Positions 1 through 10,137 of a DNA stretch of 64,000 nucleotides are shown here, piece by piece. Below the pieces are notes generated by a model, which did not search any database, had not been told where the DNA came from, and saw only the letters and a program-made list of their open reading frames with translations. How positions within the stretch are numbered: position 1 is the stretch's first letter; each line of letters opens with the position of its first letter. A program made the translations under genes and the position numbers. This DNA is from Flavobacterium sp. LPB0248 (GTDB lineage: Bacteria; Bacteroidota; Bacteroidia; Flavobacteriales; Flavobacteriaceae): NCBI RefSeq assembly GCF_013388355.1, contig NZ_CP058246.1:2046001-2110000 (forward strand). Direction: 5' to 3'.

Positions 1-264
1 AACAAACATAATGGTGAAATTGAAGCTCCCATTTTAATCATTGATAAGATCACTGCTGATTTAGAAAGACTTCTAAAAACCCACAACAACGTTGTGCTTA
101 ATACACATCCGTTTGTGGCTGCATACCTCAGTAAAGGTTTTCCATCATTACGTTCAAAATGGTTTTTTGAACATAAAAAATGGGTGAAAATCATACCTCG
201 TGACGCTTACACGTATTTAGAATACCATTTCTATGATAAAAAAGGAAATGTTATTACAGAATAA
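1..264 (+). CDS. rng: Ribonuclease E/G, C-terminal fragment
   Basis: The window opens inside this gene; only the last 87 codons are present, read in frame 1 to a TAA at 262-264. RNase E/G enzymes are endoribonucleases for rRNA maturation and mRNA decay. The tail (THPFVAAYLSKG, then SKWFFEHKKWVKIIPRDAY and a short end with a YDKKG segment) matches my knowledge of the C-terminus of flavobacterial Rne/Rng proteins. The catalytic S1 and DNase I-like parts lie outside the window, so the call rests on this tail alone. A clear intrinsic terminator follows 10 bp after the stop. Confidence 0.72.
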   Translation, partial: NKHNGEIEAPILIIDKITADLERLLKTHNNVVLNTHPFVAAYLSKGFPSLRSKWFFEHKKWVKIIPRDAYTYLEYHFYDKKGNVITE

Positions 265-273
265 AAAACAAAG

Positions 274-304
274 AACCGCCTTTCATGAGATTGGCGGTTT
301 TTTT
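274..304 (+). terminator. Rho-independent terminator after the RNase E/G gene
   Basis: Inverted arms AACCGCC (274-280) and GGCGGTT (293-299) enclose a 12-nt loop and run into seven T residues on the plus strand. It sits just after the stop codon at 264. Confidence 0.85.
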
Positions 305-415
305 GTGCTTTTTTTTGCAAAATCTTTTTGTCGTATACTAACAATAAAAAAGCCTATGTCTTTACAAAATATTTATATTTTAAAGTAAGTTTATATCATT
401 GTTAAAAGATAAGAA

Positions 416-1207
416 ATGAAAATTGTTATGGCTTATATTTTTGAAAAACATGTTATTTACCCTCTCGTAATAATCCTTTTTTTGCTTTCTTCGAAAGTGA
501 TTGCACAAAACGATACTATCTTTTTTGATAAAAAATGGAAAACATCTACTAAAGAAGCCGCTTTTTATTACAGAATTAAGCCTTCTAAAATTAAAACCAA
601 AGATGCCATAGGCTATAAAATAAAAGATACCGACTCTCTTTTTGTAATTAATGACTATTACCTCACTGATAACAAACTTCAATTTAGAGGATATTCGACA
701 GATTATGACGGAGAATATTTAGTGGGCAAAGCAGAATGGTTCAGCGAAAACAATAATCTTCTCGATTCAAGAGATTTTAATTATAAAAATTACAATAAAA
801 ACAAATTCGAATTCCCCAAATGGCCAATTCTATATCTAGATTATAAGATTGCAACAAAAAATCAATTTATAGGTGGACTCGAAATCTGCTTGGATTGTAA
901 AAATGACAATAAACTATTTTTAGGCGCGGGCTACGGAATAACATCTTATAATGGCACCTATTATGGCTTACCAGATTTGCATTTATCGTACAACGCAGCT
1001 TATTTTTTATTTATTAAAGGTGGAGTTTCAGATAAACATGCCTACGCACTGACAGGAATTTCACTTTTTAATATGATGGATCTAGGTTTTGGCTATTCAC
1101 AACAATTTAACAACAACACAACCCCTGTAATCAAAGGGTTTACCTTTGGCGCTACTTTTAGATTTACCAATAGCAATACGGTCTATAGCTCCCTTAAAAT
1201 GATGTAA
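416..1207 (+). CDS. Secreted or outer-membrane protein of unknown function
   Basis: 263 residues with an N-terminal hydrophobic segment (about residues 13-30) ending SKVIAQ, a typical Sec signal peptide with an AQ cleavage context. The middle is polar and rich in Lys, Asn and Tyr. The last 100 residues alternate hydrophobic and polar positions with many Gly and aromatic residues (FLGAGYGITSYNG, LGFGYSQQF, GFTFGATFRF), as in outer-membrane beta-strands. I do not recognise a family. Two in-frame ATGs (416 and 428) are possible; the first is used because it keeps a positively charged n-region. The stop is only 3 bp from the stop of the convergent pbpC gene. AT-rich upstream sequence shows no clear promoter. 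Confidence 0.7.
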   Translation: MKIVMAYIFEKHVIYPLVIILFLLSSKVIAQNDTIFFDKKWKTSTKEAAFYYRIKPSKIKTKDAIGYKIKDTDSLFVINDYYLTDNKLQFRGYSTDYDGEYLVGKAEWFSENNNLLDSRDFNYKNYNKNKFEFPKWPILYLDYKIATKNQFIGGLEICLDCKNDNKLFLGAGYGITSYNGTYYGLPDLHLSYNAAYFLFIKGGVSDKHAYALTGISLFNMMDLGFGYSQQFNNNTTPVIKGFTFGATFRFTNSNTVYSSLKMM

Positions 1208-1210
1208 TAA

Positions 1211-3586
1211 TTACTCCCTGACAATCTCAATTCTCCTTCTAATTTCATTTCCCGAAGCATCTACAACCGTAATATAATGTATTCCTGTTGTTGGCGTAAT
1301 GGGTAATTCATGAAATGTTTTGGTTGTGGCTTTATACACATCGTCTACATACCAAAATAATTCTTTATCTCTTTCAGAATATGCTACTTTTAAAATTACG
1401 GGCTGCACGTTGCTGTTAAAGTCCTTTGTCAAATAGATTTTACTATTTGCTTTTGGATAAATAAAATCCATTGTAGTGGTTTGTGTTCCTTCACAACCCT
1501 CTTTGAATGGAGGAAGCGGCAAATATTCGATATGCTGGCTTTTATAATACCATGCCATAACAGGAGGCAATACAAACCAATTTTTAGTCACAATATTTTC
1601 GACACTTTCACAACTGCTGTTAACCTGAAATTGTTCTGTTTTATCTAAATGAATTGTTCTGTGATACGGACAAACTTTAGTCGTTTTTCCTTTTTTAGTA
1701 ACCCATTGTTTAATTTTCGGACAATTGTCTTTTGCCAGATAGCCACTTAAACGGCAGACCTCAACTTCCGCTAAATCATTATACGGAGCATCAAACCATC
1801 GTTGTCTCGGCAGTAAATTAAAAACATCAAATAAAATTGGCGCAGCACTGGTTACTCCGGTCAAAGTTGGCCTTCCCTCACCTGTAGCATTTCCAACCCA
1901 AATTCCAACTACATATCTTGAATTTGTTCCAATAGCCCACGCATCTCGATTTCCGAAACTTGTTCCCGTTTTCCATGCAATTTTTAAAGAACTGTCATAA
2001 AACTTCCAGGCTTCATCTCCTTCTGGCCTATTAACCTCTTCCATTGCGTTATACGTTAGCCAAATAGATCCTGCGCCCAAGATATTCTTTTGATCAGTTT
2101 CAGAGCCAAAATCGGGCTTAAAATCGTTTTTATAATTGAGCTCGGCAAACTCATTGGTTCTATATTGCCCTTTATTTTTAGTGTAATAATTGACCGTAGA
2201 CGAAAGATTTGCATACGTTCGGCATAAATCCCATAAATTACTTTCGGCACCACCCAAAATAAGCGATAAACCATAATGATCTGGGGTTTTATTTATGTTC
2301 TTTAATTTAAATTTCTGAAGTTCTTCATAAAACTTGTTTACAGTAAATTCCTGAAGCATTAAAACCGCAGGAATATTCAACGAACGTGATAAAGCACGAT
2401 GTGCAGGCACAGCTCCATCAAAAGTTAAATTAAAGTTTTGAGGTGTATATCCTGAAATCTGCGTTGGAATGTCCGCAACTAAAGTATTCGGCAACAATTC
2501 GCCATCATCGAGCATTGCGCCATATAAAAGCGGTTTTAAGATACTTCCAGTACTTCTTGGCGCATCAATAATATCTACATCTTTTTGATGATCTGAATCA
2601 GTTGGAGAATTCCCTACATAACTAATTACATTTCTGCTTTGAACATCAATAACCAAAATGGCAAGATTATGCACTTCATTCTGCTTATATTGATTGTAAT
2701 AATATCTCGCAATTTGGTTGACACGATTTTGCAAAGCATAATCAATCGTCGTTTTTACTCTAGTTCCTTCTTCATTTTTTGCCACTCTTTGCAACAAATG
2801 AGGTGCGATTTGAGGCAGATCATACGGTTTTTGAGGCAAAGGTTCTTCTACAGAAAGTTCATACGTCTGCTTGTCGATTACGCCTTCCTGATGCAGTTTT
2901 AATAAAAGTCGGTTTCGTTTATTTAGTAATTTAATCTGATTTTTTCCTGGATAAATTAAACTTGGTGCATTCGGCAAAACGGCTAAAACTGCATTTTCTG
3001 CCCAAGATAACTGATTGGATTGCACTCCAAAATAACGCCATGAAGCCATTTCTAATCCCACAACATTTCCTCCAAATGGCGCATGCGCCGCATACATTTC
3101 GAGAATTTCATTTTTAGAATAACCTAATTCTAATCTTGTAGCGAGAATAATTTCTATTAGTTTTTCAAAATACGTTCTATTTTTTCCTTTTCTTGATAAT
3201 CGAATAACTTGTTGTGTTAATGTACTTCCGCCTCTGACAACTTTTCCTGCTTTTCTATTTTGTTTAAAAGCATTGATCATCGCACCAGGATTAAAACCGG
3301 GATGTTTATAAAAATATTCATCTTCAAAATAAACGATGCATTTCTTGAATTTATCTGGAACACTGTCCTGTGCCGGAAAACGCCATTGTCCATCTCGGGC
3401 AATTTTAGCTCCTAGAAGTTCTCCTTCTTTACTTTCAATTACTGTAGAATACGGTTCTTTGAACAAAGTTCGAGGTATCGAAAAATAGTAAATCAGCAAG
3501 AGCAGAAATGCAATTGCTGATTTAATCTTATTTCTTTTTATCCAGTTTATGATGCGTTGGAAAAACGCTTTAATTTTATTTTTCAA
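1211..3586 (-). CDS. pbpC: Penicillin-binding protein 1C (bifunctional glycosyltransferase/transpeptidase)
   Basis: 791 residues. A single membrane anchor (about residues 23-40) follows a basic cytoplasmic start. The GT51 transglycosylase domain shows EDEYFYKHPG (about residue 88) and GGSTLTQQ (about 120). The transpeptidase domain shows the SxxK serine in STGSILKP (about 345), SRSLN as the SxN motif (about 398) and KTGTS (about 541). The last 100 residues look like the beta-sandwich domain typical of the PBP1C family (BiPBP_C). The enzyme polymerises and cross-links peptidoglycan in the periplasm. It is followed by a giant alpha-2-macroglobulin gene in the opposite position to transcription (upstream on the same strand), a pairing known from E. 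coli pbpC-yfhM, which supports the 1C call. Confidence 0.93.
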   Translation of the reverse strand: MKNKIKAFFQRIINWIKRNKIKSAIAFLLLLIYYFSIPRTLFKEPYSTVIESKEGELLGAKIARDGQWRFPAQDSVPDKFKKCIVYFEDEYFYKHPGFNPGAMINAFKQNRKAGKVVRGGSTLTQQVIRLSRKGKNRTYFEKLIEIILATRLELGYSKNEILEMYAAHAPFGGNVVGLEMASWRYFGVQSNQLSWAENAVLAVLPNAPSLIYPGKNQIKLLNKRNRLLLKLHQEGVIDKQTYELSVEEPLPQKPYDLPQIAPHLLQRVAKNEEGTRVKTTIDYALQNRVNQIARYYYNQYKQNEVHNLAILVIDVQSRNVISYVGNSPTDSDHQKDVDIIDAPRSTGSILKPLLYGAMLDDGELLPNTLVADIPTQISGYTPQNFNLTFDGAVPAHRALSRSLNIPAVLMLQEFTVNKFYEELQKFKLKNINKTPDHYGLSLILGGAESNLWDLCRTYANLSSTVNYYTKNKGQYRTNEFAELNYKNDFKPDFGSETDQKNILGAGSIWLTYNAMEEVNRPEGDEAWKFYDSSLKIAWKTGTSFGNRDAWAIGTNSRYVVGIWVGNATGEGRPTLTGVTSAAPILFDVFNLLPRQRWFDAPYNDLAEVEVCRLSGYLAKDNCPKIKQWVTKKGKTTKVCPYHRTIHLDKTEQFQVNSSCESVENIVTKNWFVLPPVMAWYYKSQHIEYLPLPPFKEGCEGTQTTTMDFIYPKANSKIYLTKDFNSNVQPVILKVAYSERDKELFWYVDDVYKATTKTFHELPITPTTGIHYITVVDASGNEIRRRIEIVRE

Positions 3587-3735
3587 TGCTTATTTTTTTA
3601 ACCGCAAAGACGCTAAGTTATTCGCAATCCCGATAGCTATCGGGACACAAAGTTTTTCTCTCGCAGATTTGGCAGATTTTATTTTTATCTGCTTGATCTG
3701 CAAAATCTGCGGGAGCCCTTTTATCACAAAGATTT
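3587..3735. other. Spacer between pbpC and the A2M gene, left part: decayed repeats
   Basis: This stretch holds CGCAAAGACGCTAAG-like repeat sequence (3603-3617), the 18-bp palindrome at 3628-3645, and a partial dyad built of GCAGATTTGGCAGATTT and its complement (about 3663-3712). Together with the hairpin at 3741-3801 it makes almost the whole spacer repetitive. No gene is seen here; an antisense reading frame across it is made of repeats and is not supported. Confidence 0.6.
3628..3645. repeat. 18-bp perfect palindrome, copy 1 (core CCGATAGCTATCGG)
   Basis: TCCCGATAGCTATCGGGA is a perfect palindrome. It interrupts a CGCAAAG/CTAAG-type repeat: TTCGCAA lies on its left and CACAAAG on its right. 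The same core recurs at 43948-43965 and 52042-52059, each time inside a different repeat family. Confidence 0.85.
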
Positions 3736-3740
3736 TTTTT

Positions 3741-3801
3741 GCCACAGATTAAAGGATTAAAAAAGATTTTAAAATCTGTGCTAATCTGTATAATCTGTGG
3801 C
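3741..3801 (-). repeat. GCCACAGATT-type inverted repeat just after the A2M stop codon
   Basis: Arms GCCACAGATTA (3741-3751) and TAATCTGTGGC (3791-3801) can form a hairpin. On the minus strand the stop codon TAA (3812-3810) runs straight into a T-run and then GCCACAGATTATACAG. A related element occupies 43895-43970 and a decayed right end lies at 15305-15325. It may end transcription of the A2M gene, but the T-run lies before the stem in that direction, so a classic terminator is not certain. Confidence 0.75.
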
Positions 3802-3809
3802 AAAAAAAA

Positions 3810-6800
3810 TTATTTCACAACCTCAACCCAGAATCCTTTTGTTCGGGCTAAGAAAGTATTATCATACATTGCTTCGCATTGCAATCCAGGTAAATAATAG
3901 TTTCCTAAATACGATGCGTTTAACAGAATTCTGAAAACTTTTGTCTCTCTGGCTTTCATTCCAAAGTAGAAATTCGTTCTGTCGTCACGAATATCAATAT
4001 AATCCGCGATATTGTTTACTGCGTCTCCGTAATCTGTGAAACGAGTATTTACAATTTCGAATCCTGAAGGTAGAATCTGTGATAACGCTACGTTTTGAAC
4101 GCTTTCTCCTCTTTGGTTTTTAATTGTAACCTCCGCAACAAATTCAGTTCCTTGATTAATTCTTGAAACATTGATTACACTTCCTTTTCTGTTTTTGAAA
4201 ACAATAGAAGCCGTAACATCACTTTGAACCGCATTTTCTTGTCCGATAGGCAATATTCCCGTGTTCAATACACGAACATAAACGGTATTAGCTTTATTGT
4301 TTTTCAGTGTAATACTATTTGCTCCAGAAGCAACAGATAAACTGCGATCTGCAACTGATTTACCTGTGTTTATGGTCTCTCCTTTTCCGTTCTTATTAAA
4401 CTGAATGTTGATTCCTTTTGGACCGTTGCTCACCGCAAATTTCGACATTGCATATAAACAATAAGCCGTTGTCTGCGTACTCATCCATTGATTAGCCGAC
4501 ATTTCTTTAGCCAATTTCGTTGCTGTTACAAACGCCTTTTGCTTTTGATCTAAAAGAAGCATCGTTTCTAAAGCCATTGCTCTGTTTCTTTCGCTTGAAC
4601 CATAATAGTAATAACTGTATTCATCTGAACTTCCATCAATGCTGGTTTTCAAGAATAAACTTTGTCCCGCCGATTTTTGACCTGCTAAAACATAAGCTGC
4701 TGCTAAACGAAGCATACTTTCATTCGAAATACCCTTTGTTTCACGCAATCTATTCATTGATGATAAATCGGCATTTCCTGCTAAAGCTAAAGTGTATAAA
4801 CGATAAGCCTGAGCTAGATCATTTCCGTATTTCGGTTCAAAACGCCATTGTTTTGCTTCTTTTTGCTGATAACCTAACCATTTTGATTTGAAGTTTATTG
4901 GCAATACATATCCTTTTTTCTCTGCTTCTATCAAGAAATGTCCAGCATACGAAGTTCCCCAATCGTCTGCAATTGCATTTCCTTGCCAGTACGGCATTCC
5001 TCCATTTGATAACTGAAAATTACCCAATCTCTGAATTCCAGCCGCAATATTTTTTTGAATTAAATCTTTACGTTTTGCATCAATATCAGCTACATCGCCC
5101 AAATACAATTGTGGGAAAACAGATGAAGTCGTTTGCTCCACACATCCATGCGGATATTGAATCAAGAATTGCAATCTTCCATTCAAATTCATTGATGGCA
5201 TAGATGAAACTTCTAATCTTGCTTTATTACTTCCTGAAATACCAAAAGTTTTCCATGAAATTGTTTTAGTGCTATTTGGCGTTAAAACAACATCTGTAAA
5301 AGTGCTCGTAACCGGATTTGGATTCGTCATATCAATCTCAACGTCATAAGTTGATTTCTCACTTCCAGATGTTGCAATAACCTGAACTTTTGCAATTCCA
5401 GTTGCAGAACCTACAACCAAATTAAAATAAGCCATTTTCTCATCTGGCTGTGCAAAACTTAGTTTTTGAACAGCACTTCCAGCTACTTTCAATCCGTTGC
5501 TTGTTTTTACCTGAATCGAAACATTTTTGATTTTGTTTTCAGTTGCAAAAACCGTCACTGGCAATGTTACTTTTTCTGATGGTGAAATTTTTCTTGGCAA
5601 CGAAGCCAATACCATTAGCGGACTCTTAACCTGAGTTGCTTTTTCAACGCTTCCGTAAGCGCTTGTATTTGCATCTCCCGCTACAACCATTGTTCGAACT
5701 GAACCAATATATTTTGGAAGTTTTAATTCATGCGATTTTGTTTCTCCTTTTCCTAATTTAAATGGTCCGCAATACAATACTACAGGTTTAAAACGGTTGG
5801 CCTTTTTAGCTTTTCCGCCTCCTAAATCCTGGTCACCACCAATACTGAAAATTTGGTTTATTTTTCCGCCATAAGCGCCAATTACATCATCATAAACGTC
5901 CCAAGTTTTTACTCCTAAAGCTTCACGAACGTAGAAACTATCCCACGCATTTGGTGTTTTAAAACGAGTTAAATCCAAAAGACCTTCGTCTACAACTGCA
6001 ATTGTATACGTCATTTCTTTACCCGATTTCTCTCCTACTTTTACCGTAAACGGCTGTTCTGGTCTTAATACATCTGGCATATTTAGAGTTGGGGCCAAAA
6101 TGGTATTTTTATCTACCACCTCGATTGGCACAATTCCGTACATACGAATTGGAGAATCATTTTTGGTTGAAGCATGTGGCTGTAATAATGTAATATTAAA
6201 ATACACGTTTGGCGCCATTGCTCCGGTAATTGGAACCTCAACTTTTGTTTCTCCATTTTTCGTTTCAGCCCAGATAGTCTGCACAACTCTTGAACCATTT
6301 TCTATCGAAATTAAAGCTCGTCCGCCCTCGCTTGAAGGGAAAGAAATCTGTGCTTTTTCTCCAACCGCATAATTCTTTTTATCGGTAGAAAAAACTAACA
6401 TATTAGCTGTAGAAGCGTCTCTATTACGTGTTTTTCCAGACCATATTGGCCAGTCGATATTTACAGTCAAAGATGTTGCATGACCATCTTGCTGATCGGC
6501 AACACGAATCAAATAACGTCCCCATTCTTCGTCTGTCAGAGCAAATTGAAAACTTCCTTTTCCGCTTGAATCAGTATTGATAACAAAGGTTTTGTATGAA
6601 GTCGTTGCATTTGAAGAGTTGTAATTTGATAAATTATCGCTTGAAGAATCCCACCACCATCTCCAGTCTACTTTGTAAACTCTTACTTCGAGATTACGAA
6701 CCGATTTTGGTCTTCCATTTTCATCAACTGTTACTACATCAAAACGATTGTTTGTTCTCGTTTCAAGCATACTATACTTATTCAGTTCCGGCGTTTTAAG

Positions 6801-9497
6801 CCCAATATACGTTTTGTACGGAGAATAAGTCGTTGACATTACATCTGTACTAAAATCTCCTCCTTCTTCATACACTTTTGTAATGAATGAAGCGCGAAGC
6901 ATTCCCGGTGCCTGACCTTGCAATCTTGGCTGAATGTTTACTGATGCTTTTCCGCTTTCGTTTAATTTTCCAGAGAAAATATTGATTTCTTCTGTACTGA
7001 ATTGGCGTGCTAAATCATCAAAAGTATATTTTTCATAACCTTTAAATGTCGTGCTTTGCTGAGAGAATTTAGCCTGCATTTCCACATTCAAATTCTTAGC
7101 AATTGCCCCGTGAAGCCATGTTACCTCAAGATTGTCTGTATTTGGGTACGAAGCTGAAAGTGTTTTTCTGCTAAATGTATTTTTAATTTTTAAACGATTC
7201 GGTTTGATCGTCTCAATCTTAATACTCTTGTAGAATTTAGCACCTCCAACGCTTACCATTGCTTCCCAGTTTCCTGTTGGAGCATCTTGGTTCGTTGGCA
7301 CTATAAAAGCGTAATGATTTAAATCGTTCGTTTTTTGAACTGTCTGATAAACTGTTTTACCATTCGGGTCGTTTAATCGGAATTTAATTGGATGTGATTT
7401 TGGAAGTTTATTCGCGGCATCATTCAAAATAAATGACAAATACAAATTATCTCCAGGGCGCCAAACACCTCTTTCTCCATAAATAAATCCTTTAAGACCT
7501 TTTTGTAGAGTTTCACCAGCAACATCGAAATTACTAACAGACAATGAAAGTCCGTCATCCAGTTTCACATAAGTCGACTGATCTCCTAAAGTTACAATAG
7601 CAAAATAAGCGAATTTGTCTAGCTGGAAAGATGCAATACCTTCGCTGCTTGTTGCTTCTGTAGCTATTTTTTGCTGTTGGAAATTATACAAGTCTACTCT
7701 TGCATTCGAAACTGGTTCTGTTGTAACAATATTATTTACAGCAAAAAAGTACGATTTGTTTTCTCCTCTTTTGGCAATAACTCCTAAATCTGAAGCTAAA
7801 ATATTGGTTGCAATTCTGGCATTGTAAAAATAAGAACCTGTACAAGGATCTTGACTTTCTCTCCAATCATAATCATCATAATAGTAATAATCGTCGTAAG
7901 AGTTTCCGCTGTAGTTTACATCATTTTCATCAACTTCTTCTTCCTCGGCTTCATCATCGTTTCCTTCTGATGTTTCGCATTTATAAAGCGAATATTTCTT
8001 CTTGTAAACAAATTCAACTCTGTAAATTGCTCCTGGTTCTGGTTTAATTATTTTCGATAAATCTAAGGCATACGTATTCCATTTTGCCAGATTTACGAGC
8101 GTGCTTTCCCTTAAATTCAACGTTGTTTTGGCAATTGGCTGTGCAACTTTTTTGAGATTTTGTCCGCCGTTTAATTCATTGTATTGAAGGAATTGCAGAA
8201 TATTGTTTTTATAAATCTTATATATTTTTACATCTACAGCACTTAAATTTACGGCTTCAAAATTCAGTTTCAAATTATTTGAGCTTGGCAGAATTGTTCC
8301 GTTTTTAATGAAACGAATGTTTGGTTTTATCTGGTCAAAAGAAATTTTCTCGCTATAATTGTTTTCCAGTTTTTTACCATACTGGCTTTCTATTCCCTGA
8401 AAGACTTCTAGCAATAATTCACCTGTTATAACTTGCTCTGGTTCTTCGTCTGGCACATATTCAACAGCATCTTCTACAACTGCGGCAGCTGAATCTACTG
8501 CTACTGCGGCTGAATCAACCATAACCGCAGCCGAATCTACTGCCACTGCAACTGGCTCTTGTGCAACAACTGTCACTGGCTCTGCTTTTTTAGGTGCATT
8601 TTGATTTGTAAAATATACTTTTAATAAATTCCCTTGAGTCGAAAACTTCAGATTATTAGTGTTTTGAATTGAAACCAATCCAGCAAAATCCTGACCTTTT
8701 TCTAATGGTTCAGAGAAATTAATTAAAACCTGCTGATTGTTTCCATCTGGAACTTCAACTTTTATAACTTTAAATTCATTTATACTAGTTATAGGGAAAT
8801 CAATTTGTCCTTTCTGGTCAATATCAAAATCATTTCCGTCATAAATAATCTCTAAGTTTGAAGCTTCTGATTGACGCTGAATGCTGTCAATTATAAAACG
8901 AAATTCTTTTGCAGGGCCAGCTACTTTCTCAAATTTAATTTTAAGATTATTTCCTTTCTGCTTCGCTTCAACTAATTTTTGAGCCGTTTCCAAATCAATA
9001 TTATCTGCTGTTTTTAAAATGCAGTTTAAATATTGGTATTCTTTGCTGTACGATTGAATATCGCCAGTATTTATGGTAAAATCTTGTTTTACTGTCTTAA
9101 CAGTAAAATTGAATTTAGACAATTCTTTTTCTTTCTCTTTCGGAATCGCAGTCAGTTTATCTAAGTTTAAAGTAACCTGATATTCTGTTCCCATTTTGAG
9201 TTTTTTCTCTGGAATAAAAGCTAAAGTATTTGTTGAAAGCGCTATGACTTTTCCGTGAACACTTGGCGAAATATCAAACAAATCGTCATCTAATTCCTGA
9301 TTTGGTTTCCAATCGTTTTTATCGAAAGCCAAAACCACACGGATATCAGAATCTGCAGAAACGATACCGCCAGTAAAACTGGTAATGTAATCTTTGAATA
9401 ATGAAAAATCGGAATTAAAATCGGCCGCTGATTTGCGCCCGCAGGATTGAAAAATAAAAAACACAAAAAATACGAGAAATAATCCTTTTGCCTTCAC
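3810..9497 (-). CDS. Alpha-2-macroglobulin family lipoprotein (giant, thioester type)
   Basis: 1895 residues. The N-terminus is a lipoprotein signal peptide with lipobox-like FQSC (Cys19), so it is probably anchored in a membrane facing the periplasm or surface. Bacterial A2Ms trap proteases and are thought to work with PBP1C in defence or wall repair. The thioester motif CVEQ is visible in YPHGCVEQTTS (about residue 1452), followed by the alpha-helical thioester domain, with the repeated MG-like beta domains before it. Two odd insertions occur: a Val/Ala/DSAA tandem stretch (about 309-345) and an acidic Tyr-rich stretch (about 508-546), which probably form linkers. pbpC lies directly downstream on the same strand, with 223 bp of repeats between them. 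Confidence 0.92.
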   Translation of the reverse strand: MKAKGLFLVFFVFFIFQSCGRKSAADFNSDFSLFKDYITSFTGGIVSADSDIRVVLAFDKNDWKPNQELDDDLFDISPSVHGKVIALSTNTLAFIPEKKLKMGTEYQVTLNLDKLTAIPKEKEKELSKFNFTVKTVKQDFTINTGDIQSYSKEYQYLNCILKTADNIDLETAQKLVEAKQKGNNLKIKFEKVAGPAKEFRFIIDSIQRQSEASNLEIIYDGNDFDIDQKGQIDFPITSINEFKVIKVEVPDGNNQQVLINFSEPLEKGQDFAGLVSIQNTNNLKFSTQGNLLKVYFTNQNAPKKAEPVTVVAQEPVAVAVDSAAVMVDSAAVAVDSAAAVVEDAVEYVPDEEPEQVITGELLLEVFQGIESQYGKKLENNYSEKISFDQIKPNIRFIKNGTILPSSNNLKLNFEAVNLSAVDVKIYKIYKNNILQFLQYNELNGGQNLKKVAQPIAKTTLNLRESTLVNLAKWNTYALDLSKIIKPEPGAIYRVEFVYKKKYSLYKCETSEGNDDEAEEEEVDENDVNYSGNSYDDYYYYDDYDWRESQDPCTGSYFYNARIATNILASDLGVIAKRGENKSYFFAVNNIVTTEPVSNARVDLYNFQQQKIATEATSSEGIASFQLDKFAYFAIVTLGDQSTYVKLDDGLSLSVSNFDVAGETLQKGLKGFIYGERGVWRPGDNLYLSFILNDAANKLPKSHPIKFRLNDPNGKTVYQTVQKTNDLNHYAFIVPTNQDAPTGNWEAMVSVGGAKFYKSIKIETIKPNRLKIKNTFSRKTLSASYPNTDNLEVTWLHGAIAKNLNVEMQAKFSQQSTTFKGYEKYTFDDLARQFSTEEINIFSGKLNESGKASVNIQPRLQGQAPGMLRASFITKVYEEGGDFSTDVMSTTYSPYKTYIGLKTPELNKYSMLETRTNNRFDVVTVDENGRPKSVRNLEVRVYKVDWRWWWDSSSDNLSNYNSSNATTSYKTFVINTDSSGKGSFQFALTDEEWGRYLIRVADQQDGHATSLTVNIDWPIWSGKTRNRDASTANMLVFSTDKKNYAVGEKAQISFPSSEGGRALISIENGSRVVQTIWAETKNGETKVEVPITGAMAPNVYFNITLLQPHASTKNDSPIRMYGIVPIEVVDKNTILAPTLNMPDVLRPEQPFTVKVGEKSGKEMTYTIAVVDEGLLDLTRFKTPNAWDSFYVREALGVKTWDVYDDVIGAYGGKINQIFSIGGDQDLGGGKAKKANRFKPVVLYCGPFKLGKGETKSHELKLPKYIGSVRTMVVAGDANTSAYGSVEKATQVKSPLMVLASLPRKISPSEKVTLPVTVFATENKIKNVSIQVKTSNGLKVAGSAVQKLSFAQPDEKMAYFNLVVGSATGIAKVQVIATSGSEKSTYDVEIDMTNPNPVTSTFTDVVLTPNSTKTISWKTFGISGSNKARLEVSSMPSMNLNGRLQFLIQYPHGCVEQTTSSVFPQLYLGDVADIDAKRKDLIQKNIAAGIQRLGNFQLSNGGMPYWQGNAIADDWGTSYAGHFLIEAEKKGYVLPINFKSKWLGYQQKEAKQWRFEPKYGNDLAQAYRLYTLALAGNADLSSMNRLRETKGISNESMLRLAAAYVLAGQKSAGQSLFLKTSIDGSSDEYSYYYYGSSERNRAMALETMLLLDQKQKAFVTATKLAKEMSANQWMSTQTTAYCLYAMSKFAVSNGPKGINIQFNKNGKGETINTGKSVADRSLSVASGANSITLKNNKANTVYVRVLNTGILPIGQENAVQSDVTASIVFKNRKGSVINVSRINQGTEFVAEVTIKNQRGESVQNVALSQILPSGFEIVNTRFTDYGDAVNNIADYIDIRDDRTNFYFGMKARETKVFRILLNASYLGNYYLPGLQCEAMYDNTFLARTKGFWVEVVK

Positions 9498-9632
9498 TTT
9501 TATCTAGAGTTATTGGTTAATAAACTAGTATAAAAGTAAAATATTTTCCGAATCTTTAAGAGGAAAATTCTCTAATAATGATTATTTAACTTTTGTTGAA
9601 GTTTATAAGCTACCCTACAAGGCATCTAAAGC

Positions 9633-10076
9633 TTATTTACGTCTTTCAAGAAAAAAACGTTTCATCAAATCGGCCGCTTCGTTAGCCATCACGCCAGAAA
9701 CAACAGTCGTTTTAGGATGCAATTTTGTTCCCATATTCAGAAATCCGCGTTGTTCGTCGCGTGCGCCAAAAACGATTTTAGAAATCTGACTCCAGTATAA
9801 AGCTCCTGCGCACATTTGGCAAGGTTCGAGAGTTACATAAAGCGTACAGTCTTTTAAATATTTTCCGCCCAGAAAGTTTGCCGCTGCGGTTATAGACTGC
9901 ATTTCGGCATGAGCTGTAACATCATTTAATAATTCTGTCAAATTATGACTTCTTGCAATTACTTTATCGGCTACGACAATTATGGCTCCAACAGGAATTT
10001 CGCCTTTTTCATAAGCGATTTCAGCTTCCTGCAAAGCTTTTTTCATAAAATATTCGTCGGTAAAAGGATTTTCCAT
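9633..10076 (-). CDS. tadA: tRNA-specific adenosine deaminase
   Basis: 147 residues, the usual size for TadA. It deaminates adenosine 34 to inosine in tRNA-Arg(ACG) in the cytoplasm. The zinc and catalytic motifs are present: HAEM (His and Glu near residue 56) and PCQMC (two Cys near residues 83-86). The N-terminal region with MKKALQEAEIAYEKGEIPVGA is the family's usual start. It is transcribed divergently from the lipoprotein gene at 10138 with only 61 bp between them. The 135 bp between its stop and the A2M start show nothing recognisable. Confidence 0.95.
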   Translation of the reverse strand: MENPFTDEYFMKKALQEAEIAYEKGEIPVGAIIVVADKVIARSHNLTELLNDVTAHAEMQSITAAANFLGGKYLKDCTLYVTLEPCQMCAGALYWSQISKIVFGARDEQRGFLNMGTKLHPKTTVVSGVMANEAADLMKRFFLERRK

Positions 10077-10137
10077 AGATGCAAAAATAAGATTTTAGAA
10101 CTTATTTTTTATTACTTTTAAATCGTGATAATAGAAT

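Noticed and set aside
3618..3803. A 61-codon minus-strand frame between pbpC and the A2M gene
   Set aside because: It is composed entirely of repeat DNA (GATTTGGCAGATT-type and GCCACAGATT-type), so its peptide is an accident of the repeats.
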